A stretch of DNA of 64,000 nt from Fen-1058 sp964398185 (GTDB taxonomy: Bacteria; Chloroflexota; Anaerolineae; Fen-1058). Location: assembly GCA_964398185.1 (NCBI GenBank), contig CAYNML010000024.1:7381-71380 (forward strand). Reading direction: 5' to 3'. The position numbers were made by a program, and so were the translations under genes. Positions 16,580-26,258 of this stretch are shown piece by piece; within the stretch, counting starts at the first letter, position 1; every line of letters starts with the position of its first letter. Under the pieces are notes generated by a model, which saw nothing but the letters and a program-made list of their open reading frames with translations, was not told the origin of the DNA and made no database searches.

Positions 16580-17607
16580 AAGTGGTGACGTTTGGCGAAA
16601 TCATGCTGCGGCTCGCGCCGCCGGGCTTTCAGCGCTTCACGCAGGCCCGATCGTTCGACATGCTCTATGGCGGCGGCGAGGCGAACGTGGCCGTGTCGCT
16701 GGCGAACTATGGCGCAACAGCCGAGTTCGTGACGCGTCTGCCCAAGCATGAACTCGGTGAAGCGTGTCTCGCTTCACTGCGATCGTATGGCGTGCGTACC
16801 GAGCACATCGTGCGTGGCGGCGATCGGTTGGGCATCTACTTCCTCGAAACGGGTGCCGCGCAGCGCGCCAGCAAAGTGATCTACGACCGGGCCGGATCGA
16901 GTTTTGCGACGATGCAGCCGGGCATGGTGGAGTGGAACTCGGTCTTCGACGGTGCGGACTGGTTTCATTGGACGGGCATCACGCCCGCCGTGTCACAGGG
17001 CGCGGCCGAAGCCTGCCGTGAAGCGATTGCGATTGCGCGGCAGAAAGGGCTGACCGTCTCGTGCGATATGAACTATCGCGCCAAATTGTGGAAGTGGGGC
17101 AAGTCCGCCGGTGAGGTGATGAGTGATCTCGTGGCGCAGTGCGACGTTGCCATCGGCAACGAAGAAGACGCCGAAAAGGTCTTCGGCATCACAGCGCCGG
17201 AGTCGGATGTGACGGCGGGCAAAGTGGATGCGGAACACTACCGCTTCGTGTGCGAAGAACTGGTGAAGCGTTTCCCGGCGCTGCATACTGTGGCGATCAC
17301 ATTGCGCGGATCACTCTCGGCCAGTCACAATACGTGGTCGGGTGTGTTATGGGACAAGGGGCAGTTCTTCACCGCGCCCACCTATGACATCGCGCCGATT
17401 GTCGATCGCGTCGGCGGCGGTGATTCATTCATGGGCGGGTTGATCTACGGTCTGCGCAAATTTGCGGACGATCCGGGCAAGGCGCTGCGCTTTGCGGTGG
17501 CCGCCTCGTGCTTGAAGCACAGCATTCTGGGCGACTTCAACGCGGTGAGCGTGGCCGAAGTAGAGCAGCTCATGGCCGGTGATGCGTCGGGGCGTGTGTC
17601 AAGATAA
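16576..17607 (+). CDS. kdgK: 2-keto-3-deoxygluconate kinase (PfkB family)
   Basis: 343 residues from the ATG at 16576, preceded by GGAGG 5 nt upstream; the in-frame GTG at 16564 is less likely. PfkB signature 1 is seen as GGGEANVAVSLANYGA and signature 2 as DRVGGGDSFMGGL, with catalytic D283. The NYRAKLW motif is typical of KDG kinases. It phosphorylates 2-keto-3-deoxygluconate to KDPG for the aldolase encoded next. The start overlaps the GH28 stop (ATGA). Confidence 0.9.
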   Translation: MKVVTFGEIMLRLAPPGFQRFTQARSFDMLYGGGEANVAVSLANYGATAEFVTRLPKHELGEACLASLRSYGVRTEHIVRGGDRLGIYFLETGAAQRASKVIYDRAGSSFATMQPGMVEWNSVFDGADWFHWTGITPAVSQGAAEACREAIAIARQKGLTVSCDMNYRAKLWKWGKSAGEVMSDLVAQCDVAIGNEEDAEKVFGITAPESDVTAGKVDAEHYRFVCEELVKRFPALHTVAITLRGSLSASHNTWSGVLWDKGQFFTAPTYDIAPIVDRVGGGDSFMGGLIYGLRKFADDPGKALRFAVAASCLKHSILGDFNAVSVAEVEQLMAGDASGRVSR

Positions 17608-17610
17608 ATC

Positions 17611-17678
17611 GTGAAGGATGAAGGATGAGGGATGAAGGTCGGTTTTCTTCATCCTTCCGCCTTCCTCTTTCATCCTTA
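17611..17678. repeat. Inverted repeat made of GGATGAA heptamers
   Basis: GAAGGATGAAGGATGAGGG on the left is answered by CTTCATCCTTCCGCCTTCC on the right. The element fills the gap between kdgK and the aldolase gene and ends at the aldolase ribosome-binding site (AAGGAG, 17678-17683). Confidence 0.7.
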
Positions 17679-17688
17679 AAGGAGTGGT

Positions 17689-18363
17689 ATGGCACGCTTT
17701 ATGCGCTTGGATGTGACGAATACTTTATTGGACATCGGCCTCGTCCCGCTGTTTTATCACGGCGAAGTCGAGACGGCGCTTGACGTCATTGCAGCCTGTG
17801 CGCGGGGTGGTGCTCGTGTGCTCGAGTTCACCAATCGGGGCGAGCTGGCCTACCCGGTCTTCAGCGAACTGGTGAAGCACTTTGCCACAGCCGATCCATC
17901 GATCGTGCTGGGCATCGGCTCGATCATGGATGCGCCCACCGCGGCGTTGTATCTGGCCGCCGGGGCGAACTTCATCGTGGGGCCGAGCTTCAATCCCGAA
18001 GTGGCGAAGCTGTGCAATCGCCGCAAGGTGCTCTACATCCCCGGCACGGCGACGGCTACTGAGATCGTGACCGCCGAGGAATACGGCGCGGAAATCTGCA
18101 AGGTTTTTCCGGGTGACACGTTAGGCCCCGGCTTCATCAAGGCCGTGTTGGCGCCGTGCCCCTGGCATCGCTTGCTGCCGACGGGCGGCGTCGATGCGAC
18201 GGAAGCCAGCATCGGCGAATGGATCAAAGCGGGCGCGGCGGCTGTGGGACTGGGCAGCAAGCTGATCACGGCGGAAGCCATCAAGGCGCGCGACTTCGAC
18301 GGCATCGCCACGAAAGTAGCGCAGTGTATCGGCTGGATTCAAAAGGCGCGCGGCACGCGGTAA
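17689..18363 (+). CDS. kdgA: KDPG/KHG aldolase
   Basis: 224 residues, near the usual 205-220. Class I aldolase (alpha/beta)8 barrel with catalytic Glu46 in VLEFTNRG and Schiff-base Lys138 in EICKVFPG. GGVDATEASIGEW is the phosphate-binding end. It cleaves KDPG to pyruvate and glyceraldehyde-3-phosphate, completing the uronate branch. AAAGGAG precedes the ATG. Same strand as kdgK, with only a repeat between them. Confidence 0.93.
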   Translation: MARFMRLDVTNTLLDIGLVPLFYHGEVETALDVIAACARGGARVLEFTNRGELAYPVFSELVKHFATADPSIVLGIGSIMDAPTAALYLAAGANFIVGPSFNPEVAKLCNRRKVLYIPGTATATEIVTAEEYGAEICKVFPGDTLGPGFIKAVLAPCPWHRLLPTGGVDATEASIGEWIKAGAAAVGLGSKLITAEAIKARDFDGIATKVAQCIGWIQKARGTR

Positions 18364-18404
18364 TTCCATATCAACTGTCGTGGCTGGCGAAGAAATAGAA
18401 GTCA

Positions 18405-18465
18405 ATCCACGAAGGCCACGAAGGAACACTAAGGCTTTGGACATTCTTCGTGCTCTTCGTGGATC
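18405..18465. repeat. CCACGAAG-type inverted repeat
   Basis: TCCACGAAGGCCACGAAGG on the left and CTTCGTGCTCTTCGTGGA on the right. It lies between the aldolase and isomerase genes. Confidence 0.7.
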
Positions 18466-18507
18466 AAAATGTTGTTGTGCAGACCACTGTCTGAAGGAGA
18501 TTGAGAG

Positions 18508-19326
18508 ATGAAATACCATTCGCTGTTGACGGCCAATGCCGGATTGAATCCCCTGCCCTTTAACGCCTGCAAGTTGCTGGACTTCTGCCTGCTCAAGTTG
18601 GCGGCCAGCGCAACCTACGCAGCCGCAACGCCCGATCGAGAAATCCTGGCAGTGATCCTGGGCGGCAAAGCCACGTTTGAGATCGACGGCCAGCGCTTCG
18701 AGAAAGTGGGCGGACGGCCCAATGTATTTTCCGGCAAGCCGCACGCAGTCTACATCCCGGCAGGCGCCAAGTTCAGCGTCCATGCAGAGAGCGCAGTGGA
18801 GATCGCTTTGCCCAGTGCGCCCAGCGATGCGGCCATCGAGCCATACGTGATCACACCGGCGCAAGTGGCGCACGGCGTGTGGGGCGCGGCCAACTTTAAG
18901 CGCAGCTATCATCAAATTTTGACGCTGGCTTCGCAGCCTGAACTGCCCGCGCGCCGCTTGATCGTTGGCGAGACATTCACGCCCAGCGGCAATTGGAGCA
19001 CCTATCCGCCGCACAAACATCAAGTGGACGATCTGCCGCGCGAGGCGTATCACGAAGAGATGTATTACTTCAAGGTCAATCCCGCGGACGGCTTCGGCCT
19101 CTGCCACTATTACAACGAAGAAGGCGAAGAAGAAAACTTCACCGTGCGCGATAACAGCCTGCACATGCTGCCGCGCGGTTATCACACGGTCGTCAGCGCG
19201 CCGGGCTACACCACGTATTACCTATGGTTCCTGGCGGGCCATCAACGGGTGCAGGCCACGGTGGACGATGCCGCGTTGGGCTGGGTCAGCCGCACCGTCG
19301 CGATGTTGAAAGAGTTGGGACACTAA
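18508..19326 (+). CDS. KduI/IolB-family uronate isomerase
   Basis: 272 residues, a bicupin. The C-terminal cupin has GNWSTYPPHKH with H169 and H171, a Glu at 183/184 and H226, the expected metal site. The motif NVFSGKPHAVYIPAG and the YPPHKH box are more like IolB (5-deoxyglucuronate isomerase) than classical KduI. No inositol genes are nearby; it lies between KDPG aldolase and KduD, so the expected role is isomerising 5-keto-4-deoxyuronate to 2,5-diketo-3-deoxygluconate. The family is certain, the substrate is inferred from context. Confidence 0.85.
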   Translation: MKYHSLLTANAGLNPLPFNACKLLDFCLLKLAASATYAAATPDREILAVILGGKATFEIDGQRFEKVGGRPNVFSGKPHAVYIPAGAKFSVHAESAVEIALPSAPSDAAIEPYVITPAQVAHGVWGAANFKRSYHQILTLASQPELPARRLIVGETFTPSGNWSTYPPHKHQVDDLPREAYHEEMYYFKVNPADGFGLCHYYNEEGEEENFTVRDNSLHMLPRGYHTVVSAPGYTTYYLWFLAGHQRVQATVDDAALGWVSRTVAMLKELGH

Positions 19327-19411
19327 GTTCAGGCATGGGGATGCTTGAACTACATTGACCATGTTGTGACGCATAGGGATGCGTCACCTGCATTGCTGAG
19401 GAGGTATCGAG

Positions 19412-20176
19412 ATGATTCTCGATCAATTTCGCCTGGATGGACGGGTGGCGTTGGTGACGGGTGCGGGTCAGGGCCTGGGGCAGGCCATGGCGATCGGGTT
19501 GGCCGAGGCCGGCGCAGACATCGTGGCGCTGGATCGCCGCGAGAGTGATCAAACCGGGCAGGCGGTCACAGCGCTCGGCCGCCGCTTCACAGCGATCACG
19601 TGCGATCTGTTGACGGCCTCGGTCACCGATTTGCAGCAGGTGGTGGCGCAGATCATGAGCGACCTGGGCCACATCGACGTGCTGGTGAACAATGCCGGCA
19701 TCATCCGCCGCGCCCCCGCCCTTGACTTCAGCGAGGCTGATTGGGACGAAGTCTTGCAGATCAACCTGAAGGTGGTGTTCTTTCTGTCGCAGGCCGTCGC
19801 CCGTACACTGATCGGCAACGGCGGCGGCAAGATCATCAACGTCGCCTCCATGCTGTCGTATCAGGGCGGCATCATCGTGCCGTCGTACACCGCGTCCAAG
19901 AGCGCCGTGGCCGGCGTGACCCGCGCGCTGGCCAACGAGTGGGCGCGGCACGGCATCAACGTCAATGCGATCGCGCCCGGCTATATGGCGACGGACAACA
20001 CGGCGGCGCTGCGCGCCGATCCCGATCGGTCTTCGACCATTCTCGATCGGATTCCGGCAGGCCGCTGGGGCACGCCGGAAGATCTCAAGGGAGCCGTCGT
20101 GTTTCTGGCCTCGCCCGCCGCGAATTATCTGCACGGCGCCATCCTGCCCGTCGACGGCGGCTGGTTGGCTCGGTAA
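19412..20176 (+). CDS. kduD: 2-keto-3-deoxygluconate 5-dehydrogenase (SDR)
   Basis: 254 residues, a classical short-chain dehydrogenase. TGAGQGLG (16-23) binds the nucleotide, NNAG is at 93-96, and the catalytic Ser146, Tyr159 and Lys163 are in NVASM and SYTASK. The ending PAGRWGTPEDLKG...LPVDGGW is as in KduD. It reduces 2,5-diketo-3-deoxygluconate to KDG, the substrate of the kinase encoded upstream. GAGGAGGT precedes the ATG. It follows the isomerase by 85 bp. Confidence 0.9.
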   Translation: MILDQFRLDGRVALVTGAGQGLGQAMAIGLAEAGADIVALDRRESDQTGQAVTALGRRFTAITCDLLTASVTDLQQVVAQIMSDLGHIDVLVNNAGIIRRAPALDFSEADWDEVLQINLKVVFFLSQAVARTLIGNGGGKIINVASMLSYQGGIIVPSYTASKSAVAGVTRALANEWARHGINVNAIAPGYMATDNTAALRADPDRSSTILDRIPAGRWGTPEDLKGAVVFLASPAANYLHGAILPVDGGWLAR

Positions 20177-20269
20177 GCAGCGGGGAATCACTCACGCGCG
20201 CAGCTCAGATTGTCAAACGGCCCGGCACTGTCGCTGCGGCGCGCGTGACCCACACGAAAGGAATCTGGT

Positions 20270-23200
20270 ATGAACCGCTCGGCTTTGCGCATCGGCTCGG
20301 TGTTGGTGTTGGCTGTCTCCATGTTGGCCGTGTTGCTCGTGTTCCTGCCGGCGTTGGCCGTGCAGCTCCCGTTGGTCAGTGACGACTTTGAGAGCGGCGC
20401 GGGACTGTGGACCGTGCAGGCCGGCAACTGGTCGATCACAACTACCCCAGAGGGCGCGGCGTACAGCGTCATCTACAGCGGATCGCCCAGCACAGCGCGC
20501 GCCATTATCACGGAGACGACGGTGCCGGGATCGACGGCGTGGACGGATTATCGGATTGAATCGCGCATCAAAGTCATCACCGGCACCGGCGGCTATTACG
20601 CCATGCTCATGGCGCGCTACAAGGACGCCCGGAACTACTATTTCATGACCCTGCGCGGCGATAATGGCCGCGTGGAGATCAGGCGTTACTACAACAACTC
20701 CTCCAGCGGACGCACCCTCACGTCGACCAATGCCAACATCGCAGTGGGAACCTGGTACACCGCGGCCTTTGAGTTGCAGGGCAACACGCTGCGCGCCTAC
20801 ATCGATGGAAATCTGGTGGCGACGGCCATCGATACCAACACCGTTGAATCTTTCTATACCGGCACGGCGGGACTCGCCACCGCAACCGGCTCGGCGCTGT
20901 TCGACGATGTGCTGATCACCGATCTGCGCGCCTACACCCTCACCGTGAGCAGCGCCGGCAGCGGCGCCGGATCGATCAGCAGCGATCCGGCGGGCATTAG
21001 CTGCGGCGCTACCTGCGCGGCAAGCTTCGATGCCAACAACGTGATCACGCTCACGGCGACACCCGACGCCGGATCGAGCTTTGCCGGTTGGCTGGGCGCA
21101 TGTGTGGGCACAGGTCCGTGTGTCGTCACGCTGGATGCAGCGAAGGCAGTGGTCGGCGTCTTCTCGCTGGACACGCAGCCGATGCTGGTGGTCAACAAGG
21201 GCAGCAACGGGTATGGCCTGGTCACGAGCGACCCGGCGGGCATCGAGTGCGGCATGACGTGCACGGCCAGCTTTGCGCACAGCACGGTAGTTACGCTGAC
21301 CGCTGCGCCCGAAAGCGGATCGCTCTTCACCGGGTGGAGCGGTGAAGGCTGCACCGGCACTAGTCAATGCGTTGTTACCATGGATGCCGCGAAGAATGTG
21401 ACGGCGAGTTTCACACTGCAAATCTTTGCGTTGAATGTCAGCCAGGCGGGCAACGGCACAGGCACCGTGACCAGCAATCCGGCCGGCATCAACTGCGGCG
21501 CGACATGTTCGGCCAACTACAACGCCGGTACAGTGGTGACGCTCACGGCGTCACCCGACACAGGTTCGACGTTCACGGGGTGGTCGGGGAGTTGCAGTGG
21601 ATCGGGCACGTGCGCTGTCACGATCAATGCGACGACGGGCGTCACCGCGACCTTCGATCTGATCACCTACACCTTGACAGCCCATCGGGCGGGCAACGGC
21701 CTAGGATCAATCAACAGTACCCCGAGCGGCATCGATAACTGCACAGATGCTACATGCGCGGCGATCTTCAACTACGGCACAGTCGTCACGTTGGCGGCGA
21801 CGGCGAATACCGGCTCGCTCTTCGCCGGCTGGAGCGGCGAAGGGTGCAGCGGCACAGACCCGTGCGCGGTGACCATGACCGCGGCCAGGACGGTGACGGC
21901 GACGATGAGCCTGCTGACCTACACGTTGAGCGTCACCACCGCCGGCCATGGCACAGGCTCGGTCACCAGCGTTCCTGCCGGTATCGACTGCGGCGCGACA
22001 TGCTCGGCTATCATCGATCACGGCACGGTCGTCACGTTGACAGCTGCGGCTGATGGCGGCTCGGCGTTTGCGGGCTGGCAGGGCGCAAATTGCCTGGGGA
22101 CAGGCGCTTGTGTCGTAACGCTGGATGCGGCTAAGTCTGTGACCGCGCTCTTCTCGTCGAATAGCAATCCGCTGCTAGTGGTTTATAAAGGCGGCACTGG
22201 ATTGGGCACTATCACCAGCGAACCGGTTGGCATCGATTGCGGCATGACGTGCACGGCCAGCTTCGCGCAGAATACCGTCGTGACGTTGACGGCCACGCCG
22301 GATGCCAGTTCACTCTTCGCGGGCTGGTGTGGCGCGTGCTTAGGCGCCGGGCCGTGCGTCCTCACCATGGACGAGACCCGGAACACGCGCGCGGTCTTTA
22401 TCGACACGTCGGCCATTCTGGCCCTGGACGATTTCGAAAGCGGTGCAGGGCAGTGGACGGTTGAATCGGGTGCGTGGACGATCAGCATGGCTGATTCGCA
22501 AGTCTACAGCACCAGCCAGACGGTGGGCGTTAGTTTTGCGCGTTCGGTGATTTCGAATGCGCACACCTCCGGCTGGACCGACTATGTTTTCCGCGCCAGA
22601 GTGAAACCGCTCGTGGGCCAGTATGCCATGTTAATGGTGCGCTATCAGAATGCCAACAACCACTACTTCATGGACTTGCGCACCGACAACGGCAAGATCG
22701 AAATCAAGAAAATGGTGAACGGTTCATCGGGCAGCGCGCTCAAGAGCGTCAGTGCCGGCATCACCGCCGGGACGTGGTACACCGCCGAACTCGAAGTGGT
22801 GGGCGCGCAGCTGCGCGGTTATCTCAACGGCGTGCTGGTGATCACAGCCACCGATCCGCTGGTGAATCCGCCCTTTATGACGGGCGGCGTCGGCGTGGGC
22901 ACGCTCAACAACAGCGCCGAGTTTGACGATGTGCAAGTCGCCTCACTGGCTCCGATCTACACGCTGACCGTCCAGCGCGCCGGCAGCGGTTCCGGCGCAG
23001 TGAGCAGCACACCGTTCGGGTTGGATTGCGATCTCAACTGCGTCGCGGGCTTCAACGGCGGCGCGGTGGTGGCGCTCGTCGCTGCGCCTGATCCCGGATC
23101 GACATTTGCCGGCTGGCTGGGCGGCGGGTGCAGCGGCACAGGATCGTGCACCATCACGCTGAATGCCAACAAGTCGGTCACCGCCGTGTTTTCGTCGGTC

Positions 23201-24928
23201 AGTGAGCCGATGCTGGTGGTCAACAAGGATGGCAATGGCGCCGGCGTCGTGACGAGTGTGCCCGCCGGTATCGATTGCGGTGCGATGTGTGCTGCCGGTT
23301 TTACGCAAAACACGATCGTCACCCTCACCGCAACGGCCACCAACTACTCCACGTTCATGGGCTGGAGCGGTGAAGGTTGCAGCGGCACAGGATCGTGCAC
23401 AGTGACCATGGATGCGGCTAAGTCTGTCACCGCCACCTTTACGTACTTCACCTACCCGCTCACGGTGTCCACTGCCGGCAGTGGACAGGGCACGGTGACC
23501 AGCAATCCGGCAGGGATCCACTGCGGTGTAACGTGCACGGTGAGCTTCGGCGGCGTGGTCACGCTTACCGCTGCGCCTGATCCGGCGACACACTTCGACG
23601 GTTGGAGCGGCGCCTGCAGCGGCGCGGGCCGGTGTGTCATCACAATGGAGGCCGCCAGGAGCGTGACGGCGACCTTCACGCAGTACAACACGTATCTGCC
23701 GCTCATTCGCAACTACATCGCGCCGGTCACGGTCGCGCCGGTGTACGTCGCGCCGAATGGCCTGGATACCAATCCTGGCACCATCACGCAGCCGTTCAAG
23801 ACATTGAACAAAGCGATCGCGCAGACGACGCCCGGCCAAACGATCTTCCTGCGCGGCGGCGTTTACTCGCACACCGACACGATCACGTTGAGTCAGAGCG
23901 CCAACAATGTAAACATGTACAAGATCTGGGCTTATGCCGCTGAAAAGCCGGCGCTGGATTTCGCGGGCGCACCGTTTGGGGCGCGTGGCTTCAACATCAC
24001 GGGCAACTTCTGGCATCTGAAAGGTCTGGAGATCCGGTACGCGCCGGACAACGCCATCAAGATCGAGGGCAGCTACAACATCGTCGAAAACTGTGTGCTG
24101 CACCACAATCAGGACACGGGCCTGCAAATCGGCCTGGCGACAGAATCGGTCAATCCCGGCGGAACGCTGGCCGCTTACAATCAGGTGATCAACTGCGACT
24201 CGTATCGCAACTATGACGCGGCCACCAACGGTTCCAATGCCGATGGCTTTGCGGCCAAACTGCACCCCGGCCCCGGCAATCTCTTCAAGAGCAGCCGGGC
24301 CTGGGAGAACGCCGACGACGGTTGGGACTTGTTTCTGACAGACTACCCGGTGATGATCGAAAATTCGTGGACGTGGCACAACGGCGATCCGGCGATCTTC
24401 AATCACGTCGGCCCGTGGGGCGGCAACGGCAACGGCTTCAAGGTGGGCGGCGGCAACAATCACGCGCCGCACATCTTGAAGAACTGTCTCGCCTTCGATC
24501 ACAAATACGGTCCCGGTTCAGGCACCAAGGGCTTCGATCAGAATCACAATCTGAGCGGCATTACGATCTACAATTCGGTGGCGTGGGACAATGCGATCAA
24601 TTATTCGTTCTACGAGCAGCCCACCGACGGCACGCATCATGTGTTGAAGAACAACGTCGGCTTCGCGTGGACCAGCAGCAACGTCAATCTGTCGGCGGAT
24701 ACCATTCAGGCGGCCAACAGCTGGACTCTCACGGTCACGACCAACATCAGCGATTTTCTTAGTCTGGATGCGCTGCTGGCCAGCGCACCGCGCCAGCCCG
24801 ATGGCGCTCTGCCGCTCAACGACTTTGCGCGGTTGACGAATGACAGCGATCTGATCGACGTGGGGGTGGATGTGGGCCTCCCCTTCCTGGGACTGGCGCC
24901 GGACTTGGGCGCGTTTGAAAAGCGATAA
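20270..24928 (+). CDS. Secreted multidomain PL9-like pectate lyase with Cys-rich repeats
   Basis: 1552 residues. A signal peptide (hydrophobic residues about 8-30) leads to a jelly-roll, concanavalin-like domain (34-220), six Cys-rich repeats (222-713), a second jelly-roll domain (714-896), three more repeats (897-1137), the motif TYLPLIRN, and a C-terminal right-handed beta-helix (1155-1552). The helix starts YVAPNGLDTNPGT and contains DGFAAKLHPG (K1330) and DDGWD, matching the catalytic-Lys and calcium-Asp region of PL9 pectate/rhamnogalacturonan lyases. It would cut pectin outside the cell, feeding the importer and the GH105/GH28 enzymes encoded upstream. The jelly-roll domains and repeats probably bind or present polysaccharide; that is inference. 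Confidence 0.88.
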   Translation: MNRSALRIGSVLVLAVSMLAVLLVFLPALAVQLPLVSDDFESGAGLWTVQAGNWSITTTPEGAAYSVIYSGSPSTARAIITETTVPGSTAWTDYRIESRIKVITGTGGYYAMLMARYKDARNYYFMTLRGDNGRVEIRRYYNNSSSGRTLTSTNANIAVGTWYTAAFELQGNTLRAYIDGNLVATAIDTNTVESFYTGTAGLATATGSALFDDVLITDLRAYTLTVSSAGSGAGSISSDPAGISCGATCAASFDANNVITLTATPDAGSSFAGWLGACVGTGPCVVTLDAAKAVVGVFSLDTQPMLVVNKGSNGYGLVTSDPAGIECGMTCTASFAHSTVVTLTAAPESGSLFTGWSGEGCTGTSQCVVTMDAAKNVTASFTLQIFALNVSQAGNGTGTVTSNPAGINCGATCSANYNAGTVVTLTASPDTGSTFTGWSGSCSGSGTCAVTINATTGVTATFDLITYTLTAHRAGNGLGSINSTPSGIDNCTDATCAAIFNYGTVVTLAATANTGSLFAGWSGEGCSGTDPCAVTMTAARTVTATMSLLTYTLSVTTAGHGTGSVTSVPAGIDCGATCSAIIDHGTVVTLTAAADGGSAFAGWQGANCLGTGACVVTLDAAKSVTALFSSNSNPLLVVYKGGTGLGTITSEPVGIDCGMTCTASFAQNTVVTLTATPDASSLFAGWCGACLGAGPCVLTMDETRNTRAVFIDTSAILALDDFESGAGQWTVESGAWTISMADSQVYSTSQTVGVSFARSVISNAHTSGWTDYVFRARVKPLVGQYAMLMVRYQNANNHYFMDLRTDNGKIEIKKMVNGSSGSALKSVSAGITAGTWYTAELEVVGAQLRGYLNGVLVITATDPLVNPPFMTGGVGVGTLNNSAEFDDVQVASLAPIYTLTVQRAGSGSGAVSSTPFGLDCDLNCVAGFNGGAVVALVAAPDPGSTFAGWLGGGCSGTGSCTITLNANKSVTAVFSSVSEPMLVVNKDGNGAGVVTSVPAGIDCGAMCAAGFTQNTIVTLTATATNYSTFMGWSGEGCSGTGSCTVTMDAAKSVTATFTYFTYPLTVSTAGSGQGTVTSNPAGIHCGVTCTVSFGGVVTLTAAPDPATHFDGWSGACSGAGRCVITMEAARSVTATFTQYNTYLPLIRNYIAPVTVAPVYVAPNGLDTNPGTITQPFKTLNKAIAQTTPGQTIFLRGGVYSHTDTITLSQSANNVNMYKIWAYAAEKPALDFAGAPFGARGFNITGNFWHLKGLEIRYAPDNAIKIEGSYNIVENCVLHHNQDTGLQIGLATESVNPGGTLAAYNQVINCDSYRNYDAATNGSNADGFAAKLHPGPGNLFKSSRAWENADDGWDLFLTDYPVMIENSWTWHNGDPAIFNHVGPWGGNGNGFKVGGGNNHAPHILKNCLAFDHKYGPGSGTKGFDQNHNLSGITIYNSVAWDNAINYSFYEQPTDGTHHVLKNNVGFAWTSSNVNLSADTIQAANSWTLTVTTNISDFLSLDALLASAPRQPDGALPLNDFARLTNDSDLIDVGVDVGLPFLGLAPDLGAFEKR
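20932..22412 (+). repeat. Six tandem Cys-rich repeats (first block in the PL9-like protein)
   Basis: Units of about 80 codons starting near 20932, 21178, 21424, 21667, 21913 and 22165. Each follows GxGxVTSxPAGIxCG, CxAxF, TVVTLTA, FxGWSG, CxGTGxC, VTATF, with four Cys that can form two disulfides. The pattern is that of bacterial beta-rich surface repeats. Confidence 0.85.
22957..23685 (+). repeat. Three tandem Cys-rich repeats (second block)
   Basis: Same unit as the first block, starting near 22957, 23209 and 23452. The last copy is slightly shortened before VVTLTA. They end just before the TYLPLIRN motif and the lyase domain. Confidence 0.85.
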
Positions 24929-24991
24929 GGGTAATTCCCCCGATCGGATCCGGTGAAAGCCGCCAGTCCGATCGGCTGCCGGTGAGCGCTT

Positions 24992-26224
24992 ATGGCTAAG
25001 ATCAAATTCACCATCTACGGCGATCAGCCTTCGCCCCTGGAAAATCTGGATTTCCTGCTGCAGGAGTTTCAGAAACAGGAGCGTGTCCAGGTTTCCGTGG
25101 AGCGGCTGGCATGGGAAGCCGCCTGGCCCAAGCTGCTGAATTATGCGCTGTATGGCGGCGGCCCGCATGTGTCGCAAATCGGCTCCATTTGGACGAGCAC
25201 GTTGGTGTCGATGAACGCCCTGCGGCCGTTCACACCACAAGAGATCTCGCTGGCGGGCGGCAAGGAAGCATTCCTGGAACCGGCCTGGCAGACGGCGGTG
25301 CTGCCCAGCCAGTCTGTAGCGTGGGGCATCCCGTTTACGGGATTCACCTATGTCGTGCTTTACCGGCGCGATCTGCTGCAACAGGCGGGGGTCGCCGAGG
25401 AGACCGCGTTCGTTTCGAGCGAAGCCGTGTTGGAGACGCTGCGGCGCTTGCAGGCGGCCGGTGTTGCTGCGCCCGTGGTGCTGCCCGCTGGTCAGCCGTT
25501 TCGCGCGCGGGTGCACATTGCGGCCAGTTGGCTCTGGGGAACAGGCGGCCACTTTGTCACCGACGATGAACGGCAGGCGCAGTTTGATCAGCCCGCGGCG
25601 CGCGCCGGGTTGAGATCCTTTTTCCAGCTGTACTCCTATCTGGCGCCGCACGATCACAATCTGACCTATAATGAATGCCTGCAGCGTTTTGTGACAGGCC
25701 AGGCAGCGGTCGTCATCGCCAGCACAACGATACTCCCCATGCTGCGACAGGCCGGTGTGCCGCAAGTGCTGGAGAGTCTCGGCTCAGCCATTTTGCCCGG
25801 CGTGCCGTGGATCGGCGGATCGAACCTGGTGGTGTGGCGCGAGGCACAAATGTATCCCGATCTCGATCGGGCGGCGTTGGCGCTGGTCAAGTTCTTGACG
25901 AGTCACGCCGCGCAGTGAAAATATGCGGTGGCGGCCAACGCCATCCCGGCGCGGCAGTCGGCGCTGGCCGAGTTGTGCTTTGAACCGGCGGCCTTGAATG
26001 AGACCTTCAAACATTCCCTGCAGATGGGCCGTAGTTACCGCCCGGTGTTGATCTGGGTGCGCATGATCAACGATTTGAGCGATACCTTCGACGCCATAAC
26101 GGCCGAGGTGTTGGCGCAGCAGGACATCGACGAAGTGTTGAGCAAACACCTGACACCGCTGGCGCAGCGGTATAATCGGATGTTGTCTCTCGACCAACTG
26201 GCGCAGCTTGATCGACGCGGCTGA
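24992..26224 (+). pseudogene. Solute-binding-protein-like gene interrupted by an in-frame TGA
   Basis: Two ORFs in the same frame, 24992-25918 (308 codons) and from 25919 to 26224, join at a TGA at 25916-25918. The sequence across it (FLTSHAAQ, stop, KYAVAANAIPARQSAL) reads as one continuous family 1 solute-binding C-lobe, and the sum of about 410 residues is the normal mature size. No signal peptide or lipobox is present: it begins MAKIKFTIYGDQ, so the intact form would be cytoplasmic, perhaps a sensory relative of importer proteins. A nonsense mutation (for example from TGG or CGA) is the simplest reading; sequencing error or read-through cannot be excluded. It sits between the lyase and uxaE. 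Confidence 0.75.
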
Positions 26225-26258
26225 CGTGCTCGCCTGACTGCTAGAAAGGAACCGACTC

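Noticed and set aside
22943..24502. 519-codon open frame on the minus strand opposite the PL9-like lyase
   Set aside because: It is the complement of a clearly coding plus-strand gene; the translation is Arg/Gly/Ala-rich low-complexity with no domain.
25916..25918. TGA read as tryptophan or selenocysteine
   Set aside because: TGA ends many genes here, including ATGA overlaps at 15068 and 16576, so the code is standard. No selenoprotein context was seen; a nonsense mutation is simpler.
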